This document shows, piece after piece, positions 43,817-53,357 of a stretch of DNA of 56,722 bases. Origin of the DNA: Armatimonadota bacterium (lineage in GTDB: Bacteria; Armatimonadota; JAAZEB01); the NCBI GenBank assembly GCA_012512505.1, contig JAAZEB010000153.1, forward strand, positions 1 through 56,722, in the 5' to 3' direction. The translations under genes and the position numbers were made by a program. A model generated the notes under the pieces. The model had not been told where the DNA came from and searched no databases. It saw only the letters and a program-made list of their open reading frames with translations. Every line of letters begins with the position of its first letter. The stretch's first letter is position 1.

Positions 43817-46204
43817 ATGAGACCACACCAGACCCGAGCGACCCACTACCGCGTGCTTGTTACCCTGACGGGGTTCCTCTTGCTGACGGCCGCGCTCCCT
43901 GCCGGCGCCGCCGCCGATGCGTCGCTGCTGTTGGCCCGCCAGGGGAAAGCCATGGCGACGATCGTCCTGGCGGATGACGCTTCCGCCCCGGAGCGAACCG
44001 CCGCCCTGGAACTGGCCCACTACCTGGGGAAGGTCACCGGCGGCACCTTCCGCATCGTGCGCGAGGCCGCCGCCCCCAAGCAGGGCACCTGCCTCTACGT
44101 TGGGCCCACGCGCTTTGCCCGCCGCAACGGGCTGGATGCCGCCAAGCTCGGGCCGGAGGAGTGGGTTCATCACACCGCCGCGCCCCACTTGATCCTCACC
44201 GGCGGTCGGCCCCGGGGCACGCTTTACTCGGTCTACCGCTTCCTGGAGGACCGTATCGGCGTTCACTGGTGGACCCCCTTTGATGAGTCGGTGCCGCGCA
44301 AGCCTGATCTAAAGTTGGCCGCGCGCAACCGCCGGGGCCAGCCGGTATTCCGCTACCGCGACATCTACATGCTGTATGGCAACGACGGCGGACGCTTCGC
44401 CGCGCGCAACCGCCTCAACCGCGAGGGAGATGCCCGCATCGACGCCCGCTACGGCGGCTGCATGGACTACGGCCCGCCTTACCACGTCCACACGTTCTAC
44501 ATGTACCTGCCGCCGGAGCAGTACCTGGCGGAGCACCCGGACTGGTTCTCGCTAATCGACGGGAAGCGCGTTGGTGGACAGGCGCAGCTTTGCCTCACCA
44601 ACCAGGAGATGCGCGCCGTCTTCCTGCAGAAGCTGAAGCGCTACATTGAGGAGTCGCGAGCGGCGGCGAAGAAAGCGGGTGAGCCGGCGCCGCTCGTCTT
44701 CAGCGTTTCCCAGAACGACTGGGGCGGGCAGTGCCAGTGCGAGCCGTGCCAGGCGATCACCAAGGCCGAAGGCTCGGAGGCCGGCCCCCTGCTCGATTTC
44801 GTCAACTACCTGGCCGATGCCATCCGCGACGAATACCCCGAGGTTTCCCTCGATACCCTGGCCTACATGTATACCCAGCAGGCGCCGAAAACGATGCGCG
44901 TGCGCGACAACGTGATCATCCGCCTCTGTGACACCACCAGCAACTTCACCCGCACGATCACCGACCCGGAGAACCGGGCGTTCCGCGAGCACCTCCGAAG
45001 CTGGGCACGCATCGCCAAAAACCTGCGCGTGTGGGACTACGCCGTGACCTACGCGACGCCCTACGGCCTGCCGCTCGCCTCGCTGCATACCTATCCGGTG
45101 GACTACCGGTTCTACGCTGAGAACAACGTGGAGGGTGTCTTCACCGAGCACGAGTATCCCATCCTGGCCGACATGCGTGACCTGAAGGTCTGGATGATGA
45201 TGAAGCTGCTGGAGGACCCCTACCGCGACTACAACGCCCTCCTGCGCCAGTTCACCGACGGCTACTACGGGCCGGCCGCGCCGCAGATCCGCGAGTATCT
45301 GCGCCAACTGCAGACTGCCGCCGCCACCAAGATCAGCTACCTGAGCATGGGGGCCTCGCCACAAAGCCACCACTACCTCGATCTGCGCTTCGTGCGCGCC
45401 GCCCAGCGTATCTTCGACCGCGCCGAGGCCGCCGTTGCCGCCAAGCCGACACTGCTGCGGCGGGTGCGCTTTGCCCGTCTGCCGCTGGACCGAGCCACCC
45501 TGGTGCTCTACTCCAAGCTAGCGCAAGAGTGGGTAGCCGGGGGCAACCCGCCAGAGGCGATGCCGCTAGACCGCGATGCCGTGGCCCGGCGCTGCAAGGC
45601 CACCTGGTACGCGGAAGCCGAGCGCCGACTCCCCGAAGCAGAGCGCGCCAAGGAGCGTGCCGCCGCCGACAAGGAGATCACCCCCTTGCTGGCGCGGAAA
45701 GTCCTCGTTCCCCTGCCGGAGCGGTTCCGCGGGCTCCCGGCTGGCACCGTCGTAGATTTCCTCGCCGACACCACCCGCAACTGGAACGACATCGCCAAGG
45801 TGGTGCCCGACCCCGAGGCGGAGAGCGGGGTCACCAACCGCCTGGAGCTTTCGGCAGAGGACATGGAAAAGTATGCCCTGCCGATGCCGTGGGGCCTCTA
45901 CGATCAGCTTGGGGCGAAGGACGCCGGCAGCAGCAACATCACCGCCGACATGGTTCCTGGCCCTGGCTACCACTGGTATCGCCTGGGCAGCTTCATCCTC
46001 AAGCCCTCCTACTACCTCTACTTCTTCTGGAGCTGGATCATCCAGGTGGATGTGGACAGCGCCTGCGACCCGCAGCATCCCGACCAGCAGTGGGAGGTGT
46101 GGGCACGCATCAAGTTTGAGGGCCCCGGCTTCCCCCACGGCCGGTCAGATCAACAGAACGCTATCTGCGTCGAGCGCGTCATCCTGAAGAGGGTAAACCC
46201 CTGA
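43817..46204 (+). CDS. Secreted DUF4838 family protein (glycoside-hydrolase-like)
   Basis: A 795-residue exported protein. A signal peptide (VLVTLTGFLLLTAALPAGAAAD) is followed by an alpha/beta N-domain (ELAHYLGKVTGGTFRI) like those before GH20/GH67 barrels. The DUF4838 core then has RYRDIYMLYGNDG, FSVSQNDWGGQCQCEPC (a C-x-C-x2-C cluster), YMYTQQAPKTMRVRDNVIIRLCDT and the TEHEYP segment. It is probably a carbohydrate-active enzyme; the substrate is unknown. It diverges from the BMC operon across a 374-bp gap, which hints that it may supply deoxysugar. GAAGG precedes ATG 43817; the frame is open to 43730. Confidence 0.82.
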   Translation: MRPHQTRATHYRVLVTLTGFLLLTAALPAGAAADASLLLARQGKAMATIVLADDASAPERTAALELAHYLGKVTGGTFRIVREAAAPKQGTCLYVGPTRFARRNGLDAAKLGPEEWVHHTAAPHLILTGGRPRGTLYSVYRFLEDRIGVHWWTPFDESVPRKPDLKLAARNRRGQPVFRYRDIYMLYGNDGGRFAARNRLNREGDARIDARYGGCMDYGPPYHVHTFYMYLPPEQYLAEHPDWFSLIDGKRVGGQAQLCLTNQEMRAVFLQKLKRYIEESRAAAKKAGEPAPLVFSVSQNDWGGQCQCEPCQAITKAEGSEAGPLLDFVNYLADAIRDEYPEVSLDTLAYMYTQQAPKTMRVRDNVIIRLCDTTSNFTRTITDPENRAFREHLRSWARIAKNLRVWDYAVTYATPYGLPLASLHTYPVDYRFYAENNVEGVFTEHEYPILADMRDLKVWMMMKLLEDPYRDYNALLRQFTDGYYGPAAPQIREYLRQLQTAAATKISYLSMGASPQSHHYLDLRFVRAAQRIFDRAEAAVAAKPTLLRRVRFARLPLDRATLVLYSKLAQEWVAGGNPPEAMPLDRDAVARRCKATWYAEAERRLPEAERAKERAAADKEITPLLARKVLVPLPERFRGLPAGTVVDFLADTTRNWNDIAKVVPDPEAESGVTNRLELSAEDMEKYALPMPWGLYDQLGAKDAGSSNITADMVPGPGYHWYRLGSFILKPSYYLYFFWSWIIQVDVDSACDPQHPDQQWEVWARIKFEGPGFPHGRSDQQNAICVERVILKRVNP

Positions 46205-46219
46205 GCGAGGAGGAGAGGG

Positions 46220-47980
46220 ATGGCGAGCTACCAGCCTGAGCTTCCCCTGCGCCACATCGCGTCGCGCAGCAGCCGCACGATCAAGACCGGTTACCAGCGC
46301 TTCGAGCGCCCGGTTTATGACTACGATACGCGTTACGCGCCTTGCCGTGCTCACTGCCCGGCCGGCCACGACATCGCCTGGGCGATCCACCTCGCCAGCC
46401 GCGGCCGGTTCGATCTGGCCCGGGAAGCGTTCGCCGAGGAAAGCCCCTTCCCCGCCATCACCGGCCGCGTCTGCTACCACCCTTGCGAGGGCGCCTGCAA
46501 CCGTGCCGACTACGACCAGCCGATTGCCATCAACGCCCTGGAGCGTGCCTTTGCCGAGCACGGCGCCGCCGCCGTGCCCCACGCCGTGGCCAGCGTGTAT
46601 GAGGAGAGCATCGGCGTCGTCGGCGCCGGTCCGGCGGGGTTGACCTGCGCCTACCACCTGGTGCGTTTGGGCTATCCGGTCACCGTTTACGATGCCAACC
46701 CCACGCCGGGCGGGGTGCTGGCTCACGGGATTCCGGCCTACCGGCTGCCGCGCGCGGTGGTGGCGGCAGAGATCGCCGCCTTGCGCGCGCAAGGCATCGT
46801 CTTCCGCTGCGGCGTGCGGGTGGGAACAGACGTTTCGCTGGCGGAGCTGCGCGAGCGGCACGACGCGCTGTTTCTTGCGCCGGGCCTGGCCCGCCCGCGC
46901 TCCCTCTCGATCCCGGTGCCGGAGGATCCCCGCGTGGAGGCGGCCATTCGCTTCCTGCGCGCGGTAGCCGCCGGGAAGGAGCGTCGCTTCAGCGGCCAGG
47001 TGGTGGTGATCGGCGGCGGCGACGTGGCGATAGACGCGGCACGTTCCGCCGTGCGGCTGGGCGCCGCCAAGGTCATCCTCTGCTGCGCCGAGGCGCGCAC
47101 CAACATGCCCGCCCACCCGGAGGAGGTGGACGCCGCTCGCCAAGAAGGGATCGAGATCCTGGACCGGGTGGCACCCGAGAGCATCCAGGCAAGTGATGGC
47201 GGGCTGCACCTGTCGCTGGTGGCGGTGCAGCACCTGCGCCGGGGCGAAGACGGCAGCATCCTGTTCGACGTGGCGGCGGCCGAGCGGCGGGTGCTAAAGG
47301 CGGCACACGTCCTCTACGCCGTCGGGCAGGAGGCAGACCTCTCCTTCCTGCCCGCTCCCCACTCCCGCAAGCGCCGGCTGCGTGTGGATGCCTGGGGCCA
47401 GACCAGCGTGCCGGGCCTCTTCGCCGGGGGCGACATCACCGGCACCTACAGCGTGGTGAACGCCATCAGCGGCGGCAAGCGGGCGGCCATCGGCCTGGAC
47501 GCCTTCCTGCGCGGGCTGAACCTGGAGGATGCCGAGGAGCGGATCCGGGTGGGCCCACACGGCGTCGTATCGATGCGCGCCTACCTTGCCCTGCGGCGGG
47601 GCGAGCCGAACCCGCCGATCACCCGGCCGGTGCGCCTCCAGGCAATCAACCTCGACTACTTCCCACCGGCGGCACGCACGCCGGTGAGCGAACTGGGGCA
47701 CTCCACGCGCGCCGCCTCGTTCGCCGAAGTGAACCTGGCGCTGTCGCCGGAAGAAGCCGTGGCCGAGGCACAACGCTGCTTCCACTGCGGCACCTGCACG
47801 ATGTGCGGCAACTGCTTCCGCTACTGCCCCGATTCCTCCGTGATCCAACTGGAGGACTGGGGCTTCTCCATTGACCTCGACCACTGCAAGGGGTGCGGCG
47901 TGTGCGTTGAAGAGTGCCCGCGCGACGCGATGTCGATGGTGCCAGAAGGGGAGTTGGTGCGTGAAGGCAGCAGCCGCTAA
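46220..47980 (+). CDS. FAD/NAD(P)-binding oxidoreductase with C-terminal 2[4Fe-4S] ferredoxin
   Basis: A 586-residue fusion. The N-terminus has GltD-type Fe-S cysteines (APCRAHCPAGHDIAW; RVCYHPCEGACNR). The middle has two Rossmann sites: GVVGAGPAGLTCAYHL (FAD) and VVVIGGGDVAIDAARSA (NAD(P)). The last ~70 residues are a PorD-like ferredoxin: CFHCGTCTMCGNCFRYCP and CKGCGVCVEECP. It likely links NAD(P)H to the 2-oxoacid oxidoreductase subunits encoded next. GAGGAGAGGG precedes the ATG. The end overlaps the alpha-subunit gene by 20 nt. Confidence 0.9.
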   Translation: MASYQPELPLRHIASRSSRTIKTGYQRFERPVYDYDTRYAPCRAHCPAGHDIAWAIHLASRGRFDLAREAFAEESPFPAITGRVCYHPCEGACNRADYDQPIAINALERAFAEHGAAAVPHAVASVYEESIGVVGAGPAGLTCAYHLVRLGYPVTVYDANPTPGGVLAHGIPAYRLPRAVVAAEIAALRAQGIVFRCGVRVGTDVSLAELRERHDALFLAPGLARPRSLSIPVPEDPRVEAAIRFLRAVAAGKERRFSGQVVVIGGGDVAIDAARSAVRLGAAKVILCCAEARTNMPAHPEEVDAARQEGIEILDRVAPESIQASDGGLHLSLVAVQHLRRGEDGSILFDVAAAERRVLKAAHVLYAVGQEADLSFLPAPHSRKRRLRVDAWGQTSVPGLFAGGDITGTYSVVNAISGGKRAAIGLDAFLRGLNLEDAEERIRVGPHGVVSMRAYLALRRGEPNPPITRPVRLQAINLDYFPPAARTPVSELGHSTRAASFAEVNLALSPEEAVAEAQRCFHCGTCTMCGNCFRYCPDSSVIQLEDWGFSIDLDHCKGCGVCVEECPRDAMSMVPEGELVREGSSR

Positions 47981-49145
47981 CCGCCGCGGGCAAGTGGCCC
48001 GCATGATCAACGGCGCGGAGGCGATGGCCATCGGCTACGACCTGGCCGGGGTGCGCCTCTCCTATAGCTACCCGATCACCCCCCAGGTGGAGGTGATGGA
48101 GGCCTTCAGCCGCAACACCCGCATCACCGCCGTGCAGGCCGACAGCGAGTACAACGTTTTGGCCGGCGCCCAGGGAGTGGCGTGGGCGGGCGAGCGCTGT
48201 GCCGTCGCCACCTCCTCCCAGGGCCTGATCCTCATGTCCGAGGTGATGTGGGAGGTGGCCGGGAACCGGCTGCCCCTGGTGATGGGCGTGTTCAACCGGG
48301 CGCTGAAAGGCCCCGGCTGGTGCCTGGGCGCCCATCAGAACGATACCCTCTTCATGCGCGATACCGGGTGGCTGCAGTTCTACTGCGAGACGGCCCAGGA
48401 AGTGCTCGACCTGCTGCTGATCGCCTTCCGCGTGGCCGAGGAGGTCTCCCTCCCGGCGATGGTCGCCGGCGATGGGTTCTACCTGTCGCACGAGACCGAA
48501 GAGGTGCTGATCCCGGAGCGACGGGAGGCGCTGGCGTTCGTCGGCGAGCGGGTTCGGCACGGCCCGCCGATGACGGATGCCCATGCCAACTATGGCGGGC
48601 TGGTGCCCCCGGCCCGCTACTTCCGCTTCTACCAGCGGCTGCACCACGACGTAGCGCGCGCCGCCACCGTCTTCGAGGCAGCAGCCGCGGAGTTCGCCGA
48701 CCGTTTCGGGCGGCGTTATACGCTCGCCGCCCCGACTGCCACGCAAGATGCCGAGTGCGTGGTCGTGAGCGCCGGCACCATCTGCGGCACCGTGCGCGAC
48801 GTGGTGGAGCGCCGCCGGGCCGCGGGCGACCGCGTTGGCCTGGTGAAGTTGCACTCGTTCCGGCCGTTCCCGGGCGCCGCGCTGGTGCAGGCCGTCGGCA
48901 GCGCCTCGCGGGTGATCGTGCTGGACCGCAACCTGGCGCCCGGCCTGGGCGGCGTCTTTGCCGCCGAGGCGCGCCTTGCCTTCCGCCGCCACCAGCACCC
49001 GGCCACCATCTACTCGATGGTGACCGGCCTGGGCGGCAGCGACGTGACCCCGGAGACGGTCGAGCGCGCCCTGGAGTTTGTCGCCAGAAGCAAGGGCACT
49101 CCCCCGGAGACGCTGTTCCTCCACGAAGGCGGCATAGAGGAGTAG
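47961..49145 (+). CDS. 2-oxoacid:ferredoxin oxidoreductase, alpha subunit
   Basis: A 394-residue PorA/KorA-type subunit. Its N-domain has INGAEAMAIGYDLAGVRLSYSYPITP and the pyrimidine-domain segment AQGVAWAGERCAVATSSQG; domain II is near VVVSAGTICGTVRDVVE and VGLVKLHSFRPFPG. This fits pyruvate or 2-oxoacid synthase alpha subunits. GTG 47961 follows AGGGGAG; ATG 48003 is possible but lacks a site. Substrate (pyruvate versus others) is not certain. Confidence 0.93.
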   Translation: MKAAAANRRGQVARMINGAEAMAIGYDLAGVRLSYSYPITPQVEVMEAFSRNTRITAVQADSEYNVLAGAQGVAWAGERCAVATSSQGLILMSEVMWEVAGNRLPLVMGVFNRALKGPGWCLGAHQNDTLFMRDTGWLQFYCETAQEVLDLLLIAFRVAEEVSLPAMVAGDGFYLSHETEEVLIPERREALAFVGERVRHGPPMTDAHANYGGLVPPARYFRFYQRLHHDVARAATVFEAAAAEFADRFGRRYTLAAPTATQDAECVVVSAGTICGTVRDVVERRRAAGDRVGLVKLHSFRPFPGAALVQAVGSASRVIVLDRNLAPGLGGVFAAEARLAFRRHQHPATIYSMVTGLGGSDVTPETVERALEFVARSKGTPPETLFLHEGGIEE

Positions 49146-49245
49146 GAGACCGCAGGCGGCAGGAACGACAACCGGCCGCGCTTGGACGAACCCGCCTGGG
49201 AGGAACCGCCGCGCCAGACCCCGACGGTTTCCTCCAGGCTCTTCG

Positions 49246-49274
49246 GCCCGCCCGCAGGCTTTCCGCGGGCGGGC
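49246..49274. terminator. Strong hairpin between alpha and beta subunit genes
   Basis: A perfect 10-bp stem, GCCCGCCCGC / GCGGGCGGGC, with a 9-nt loop. The gap 49146-49406 is otherwise unremarkable. It could attenuate or stabilise the operon mRNA. Confidence 0.65.
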
Positions 49275-49406
49275 AGCAACCGGCGTCCTGCCCATCGGGA
49301 CGGAACATCCGCGCGGGAGCGCCGCTCTAAGGCGATGGGGGAGTGTGCGCCCCGGGCGCGGCCGGAGGAGGAGGCATCGCCTCCGGCGAGTAAGGCGGAC
49401 GATCGA

Positions 49407-50378
49407 ATGCAGAGACTGGCCAAGCAACTGGAACTGACCCCTTTCCGGGAGACTGCCTTTGCCCCCGGACACAACGCCTGCCCCGGCTGCGGCTCCACCA
49501 CGGCCCTGCGAATGGTGCTCAACGCGGTGGGCAACCGCGCCGTCTTCTTCGTGCCGGCAAGCTGTGCCAGCCTCTACTGCGCCCCTTCGGACACCAGCGC
49601 CACCGACGTGCCGGTGATCCACACGATCTTCGCCGGCGCCTTTGCCGAGGCGGAGGGGATGGCCCATGCCCTGCGGATCCAGGGGCGCGAGGAGAAGGTG
49701 GTCGTTTGGGCCGGTGATGGGTGTTGTTACGACATCGCCCTGGGCGGGCTTTCCGGCGCCGCGGCGCGCGGTGCCAACATCCTCGTGATCTGCAACGACA
49801 ACGAGGGCTACCAGAACACCGGCGGCCACGAGTCAACCGCCACGCCACCCGATGCCGCCACGCGCACCGGCCGGCGCACCGAGCGCAGCCACGGCATCCG
49901 GCGCCGCAAAGACCTGGTGGAGATCATCGCGGCGCACCACGTGCCGTACGTCGCGACGGCCTGCGCCGCCTTCCCGGAGGATCTGGAGGCCAAGGTGCGG
50001 AAGGCGGTCGCGCTCGAAGGCTTCCGCATGATCCTGCTCCTCACCCCGTGCGTGACCTGGGGCTACGACAGCCGCTTCTCCGTGAAGCTCGCCCGCCTGG
50101 CGGTGGAGACCGGTTACTTCCCCCTCTATGAGGTGGAGTGGGGCAGCCACTACCGGGTGACCCAGGAGCCGGCGATGGTGCCCCTGGAGAGGTTCACCCG
50201 CCTGCAGCGCCGCTTCAGCGGCAGCGACGTGGACCTGCTACGGGAGGAGATCGCGGCGAAGTGGGGAGATCTGCGCTTCCGCTGCAGCCGCGAGCAAGCC
50301 CCCCCACCCTCCCCGAACGCGGGAGGGCTCGGGAGTTCCTGCCTCGGCATCACGCGCCGACAGACGGGGGCATCCTGA
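49407..50378 (+). CDS. 2-oxoacid:ferredoxin oxidoreductase, beta (TPP-binding) subunit
   Basis: A 323-residue PorB-type subunit. The Fe-S cysteines near the N-terminus are in HNACPGCGSTTALRMV, and a further one lies in ASLYC. The thiamine motif runs from WAGDGCCYDIALGGLSGA to CNDNEGYQNTGG. A later Cys lies in LLLTPCVTWGYDS. The last ~30 residues are low-complexity and span a hairpin (50307-50327), and look like an extension. ATG 49407 has only a weak AAGGCGG site; the frame is open to 49182. It overlaps the next ATG by 1 nt. Confidence 0.93.
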   Translation: MQRLAKQLELTPFRETAFAPGHNACPGCGSTTALRMVLNAVGNRAVFFVPASCASLYCAPSDTSATDVPVIHTIFAGAFAEAEGMAHALRIQGREEKVVVWAGDGCCYDIALGGLSGAAARGANILVICNDNEGYQNTGGHESTATPPDAATRTGRRTERSHGIRRRKDLVEIIAAHHVPYVATACAAFPEDLEAKVRKAVALEGFRMILLLTPCVTWGYDSRFSVKLARLAVETGYFPLYEVEWGSHYRVTQEPAMVPLERFTRLQRRFSGSDVDLLREEIAAKWGDLRFRCSREQAPPPSPNAGGLGSSCLGITRRQTGAS

Positions 50379-50698
50379 TGGAAGCGCGCTGCACCCTCTC
50401 CCTGGTAGAGCCCCTGACCGGCTCGCTGGAGCCGGATCAGCCCCTCTACGAGGACTGCGACCTGCTGATCGACTATACCGACGCGCTGCTGGCCGACCTC
50501 GGGCCGGTGCTGATGATGCTCTACGCCTCGTGGGCCGGCCCGCCGATCACGCGCGACGCCCTGGGCGAGCTGGCAGAGCCGGTGGTGCGCGTGCATCTGG
50601 AGCGAGCCACGCGGGAGGAGCTACTGCAGCGCGTGCGCGACGAGTATCCGGCGGTGCTTGCCCGCGCCCGCGAGCGCGTCACGGCGCTCCGATCGTAG
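50378..50698 (+). CDS. Small hypothetical protein coupled to the oxidoreductase
   Basis: A 106-residue protein. Its ATG overlaps the beta-subunit stop (TGATG), so it is translationally coupled. Predicted mostly helical: ADLGPVLMMLYASWAGPP, LAEPVVRVHLERATREELLQRV. The N-terminal strand pair (ARCTLSLVEPL) and acidic DCDLLIDYTDA follow. No cysteine cluster, no membrane segment. No family recognised; it does not look like the missing gamma subunit. Confidence 0.65.
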   Translation: MEARCTLSLVEPLTGSLEPDQPLYEDCDLLIDYTDALLADLGPVLMMLYASWAGPPITRDALGELAEPVVRVHLERATREELLQRVRDEYPAVLARARERVTALRS

Positions 50699-50804
50699 GC
50701 CGGAACGACCCGCCGCCGACTAAGCGTCCCCGGTCCCACCATCGACCAGCATGGCGCGCCCTCGTTCGGAGACGCCCCGCTCGCCGGGGCAAGGAGGTTC
50801 GCCG

Positions 50805-53111
50805 CTACCGGCTCGCTCGCAACACCACCGTCTCAAGACCATCGATGTCGCCCCGGATGCGGCCGCCACGCACGCTGGGCGCGGGGCCATCCCGGAACAG
50901 CAGTTCGGCGCTCCTTGCCCGCAACGGGAGATCGAACGAGCGCTGCTTTGGGGCGGAGTTCACCACGACGACGAGACGCTCGCCCCGATGCGACCAGACA
51001 CCGGCATAGAGGCCGTCTCTTCCCTCGGAGAGCAGGGAGAAGCGGCCGTCCATCACCGCTGGCGCTATGCGGCGCATCTCGGGCACCAGCGCCTTCAGGG
51101 CATCCCACTGCTCGGGGTGCTCAGGCAGAACCCAGGTGCCGTCGGCATAGGTGTAATAGAGAATCCCCTTGGCTCCGGCCAACAGCGCCAGGTAGGTCAT
51201 CGCCCGGATCTCGGCGGGGGTGGGCGCGCGTGACTTTTCCCACGCGAATGCCTGCAGAATGCCCCATAGCGCCGTGCCCCAGCGGGATGCCTCCCGTCGC
51301 GCCCGCGACAAACTGTCGTAGACCATGCTGACCGGCGCGTTCGGGATCGGATAGGGGTCGGGCGCCAGGATGTCGGTGCCGCGCGCATAGGCCGCGTAGG
51401 CGACCGGGTTGGCGACAACAGTGTAAACGGGGTGGTCGGGATCAAGCTGCTTGAACTGGTCGTACGAGGCGGTCATCTTCGCGGGGCTGATGCCCCACAG
51501 GTCGGGCTCGTCGCCAGGATCCCAGCCCAGCACCGCCGGGTGAGAGCGGTAGCGCGCGATGACCTCCAGTGGGGGCGCGGTAAACTCAGTGACGACGTAC
51601 ACGCCGGCCTTCGCGCACTCGTCGAGGAACGAGCCGTACTCGTTCACCTCCATCGCCCGCGCATGCGCCGCATTGAAGCCGGCGGCCGCCAAGTCACGCA
51701 GCATTTCCAGCCGGTGGGGCAGCGGGCGTGACTGTGAGACGTGGTAGAACCCGAACGGGAAGAACGGCTTGCCCTCAACGAGGGTCACCCCGTCGCCGCG
51801 CAACGCCACGCGCGGCGAGTCATGCCTGAAGAAGCGCTCCGTCGCCGCCCCGACCTCACGGCCGCCGGCGCGCAGGCTCACCCGCAGCGTATGCTCGCCC
51901 CGCTGCAGCCGCCCCACCGGCAGGGAGAGAGGCAGCGCACGGCCGGACGCCGCGCACGAGCCAGCCCTGCGATCATCGATGCGGTACTCCAGGCGCAGGC
52001 CCTCCACCTCTGTGCCCAGATCGGGAAGCAGGCAGACCTCTACTTCAAGGCGCGATTGGCCAGGGTAGAGATGCCAACGCCTGAGGGTCACCCGCACCGG
52101 CGGGGGGATCTCCACCGGTGTCGGCCAGTCCAGAAGCGCCCGGCCGGACTCATCGGTTACCACGACACGGATAATCTGCTGGCCGCGCGCGGCCACCCGC
52201 AGCGGCAGCTCCAGCCGCGCCTCCTCGGCAGGGGTAACGCGCGCGGGCACGAGGGCGGGCATCTTTGCGGCGGCACCTGGCATCTCAGCTTGCACGCCGA
52301 CCTTGAGCTCGCGCGGGCCCTCGCCGACATGGCGGATGCCAAGCCTCACCTTCGTCTCACCAGGGGCCAGTTCGCCCAGATGCAGGCGGGTCACCTCCAG
52401 GTCATGCCGCGCGGCCTGGGCATACAGCGCCAGGTTCTCCAGCATGGCCCGCGCCAGTGCCTGGCCCTGGGGATCCTTCAGGGAGTAGTAGCTGGTAGCA
52501 ACGAGGAGCCCTCGCCCGACACGCCGGGTGAGCCAGAGGCTCTTGCCATCTCTGCAGGTGACGTGGGACTGCCAACCTTCGGGCCAGGAGTCCAGGTGAG
52601 CCCAGAGGTTCTCGCGAGCACGCAGCAGTGGGGCGAGGTCGTTGGGGACCGTCATTAGCGGGCCGCCGTCAACCGTGACAGCGCGGGCCTCGGGGTTCTG
52701 TTTGGACGCAGCAGCGCAGACGGCCGAAGCGAGCTGGTAGGCGTCCCCCAGTGTGTTCACCCACATGCTAAGGACGCTTGGGTAGCTGGCGTCAGTTACG
52801 AGGAGGACGCCACCGCCCTCGAGGTAAGCGAGCCACTGCGCGCGGAAGGCCGCCATGTCTTGCGGGCTCTCGTAGTTGCCCGTGGATGCAGAGATAACGA
52901 GGTCGAAGTCCTTCAGGCGAGCGGCAAGCTGTGCCGCCGCCGTGTTCTCGAAGCCCTCGTAGCGCCAGCCGAGGGCCGAGAGGGGAGCCTCGTACTCGCT
53001 GCGGAAGCTGTAGCCGCTGAAGGCGCTGTATACGACGGCAACCCGGGGCGTCGGCGTCGCCGGCGCGGTGGCTCCAAGCAGGGCAAGCAGCAAGGGTGTA
53101 GCGGTTTGCAT
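50805..53111 (-). CDS. Secreted multidomain glycosidase-like protein
   Basis: A 768-residue exported protein. After a signal peptide (TPLLLALLGATAPATP) comes a class I glutamine-amidotransferase/ThuA-like alpha-beta domain (residues about 22-230), then two Ig-like beta domains (about 235-440). The C-terminal region is a TIM-barrel-like hydrolase (FPFGFYHVSQSRP; GFNAAHARAMEV; LGWDPGDEPDL with a candidate acid Glu; YYTYADGTWVLPE). The architecture resembles GH2/GH42-type enzymes but no family can be named. GGGAGGA precedes ATG 53111. Confidence 0.7.
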   Translation of the reverse strand: MQTATPLLLALLGATAPATPTPRVAVVYSAFSGYSFRSEYEAPLSALGWRYEGFENTAAAQLAARLKDFDLVISASTGNYESPQDMAAFRAQWLAYLEGGGVLLVTDASYPSVLSMWVNTLGDAYQLASAVCAAASKQNPEARAVTVDGGPLMTVPNDLAPLLRARENLWAHLDSWPEGWQSHVTCRDGKSLWLTRRVGRGLLVATSYYSLKDPQGQALARAMLENLALYAQAARHDLEVTRLHLGELAPGETKVRLGIRHVGEGPRELKVGVQAEMPGAAAKMPALVPARVTPAEEARLELPLRVAARGQQIIRVVVTDESGRALLDWPTPVEIPPPVRVTLRRWHLYPGQSRLEVEVCLLPDLGTEVEGLRLEYRIDDRRAGSCAASGRALPLSLPVGRLQRGEHTLRVSLRAGGREVGAATERFFRHDSPRVALRGDGVTLVEGKPFFPFGFYHVSQSRPLPHRLEMLRDLAAAGFNAAHARAMEVNEYGSFLDECAKAGVYVVTEFTAPPLEVIARYRSHPAVLGWDPGDEPDLWGISPAKMTASYDQFKQLDPDHPVYTVVANPVAYAAYARGTDILAPDPYPIPNAPVSMVYDSLSRARREASRWGTALWGILQAFAWEKSRAPTPAEIRAMTYLALLAGAKGILYYTYADGTWVLPEHPEQWDALKALVPEMRRIAPAVMDGRFSLLSEGRDGLYAGVWSHRGERLVVVVNSAPKQRSFDLPLRARSAELLFRDGPAPSVRGGRIRGDIDGLETVVLRASR

Positions 53112-53357
53112 GCCGTCCTCCCGGCCCCCGGTTCACCGCGAGGAGCGGGATCTCCTTCGCCCGCAGCCCCGCGTGGAGCGCCGTGGCCGCCCGTGCCCTG
53201 CCATGGCGTCCGAGTGCTCGGCGGACTCCGTGCCGGCGCTGACAGGGGAGAAGTGCGAGGTCCGCGTGGGGAAGGCCAGAAGGGGTCAGCGTGCCGGGAT
53301 CCGCCAGGTAGGACTCCCACGCTCGCTGCCGAATGCAGGGTACCGGAGGAGGCCACC

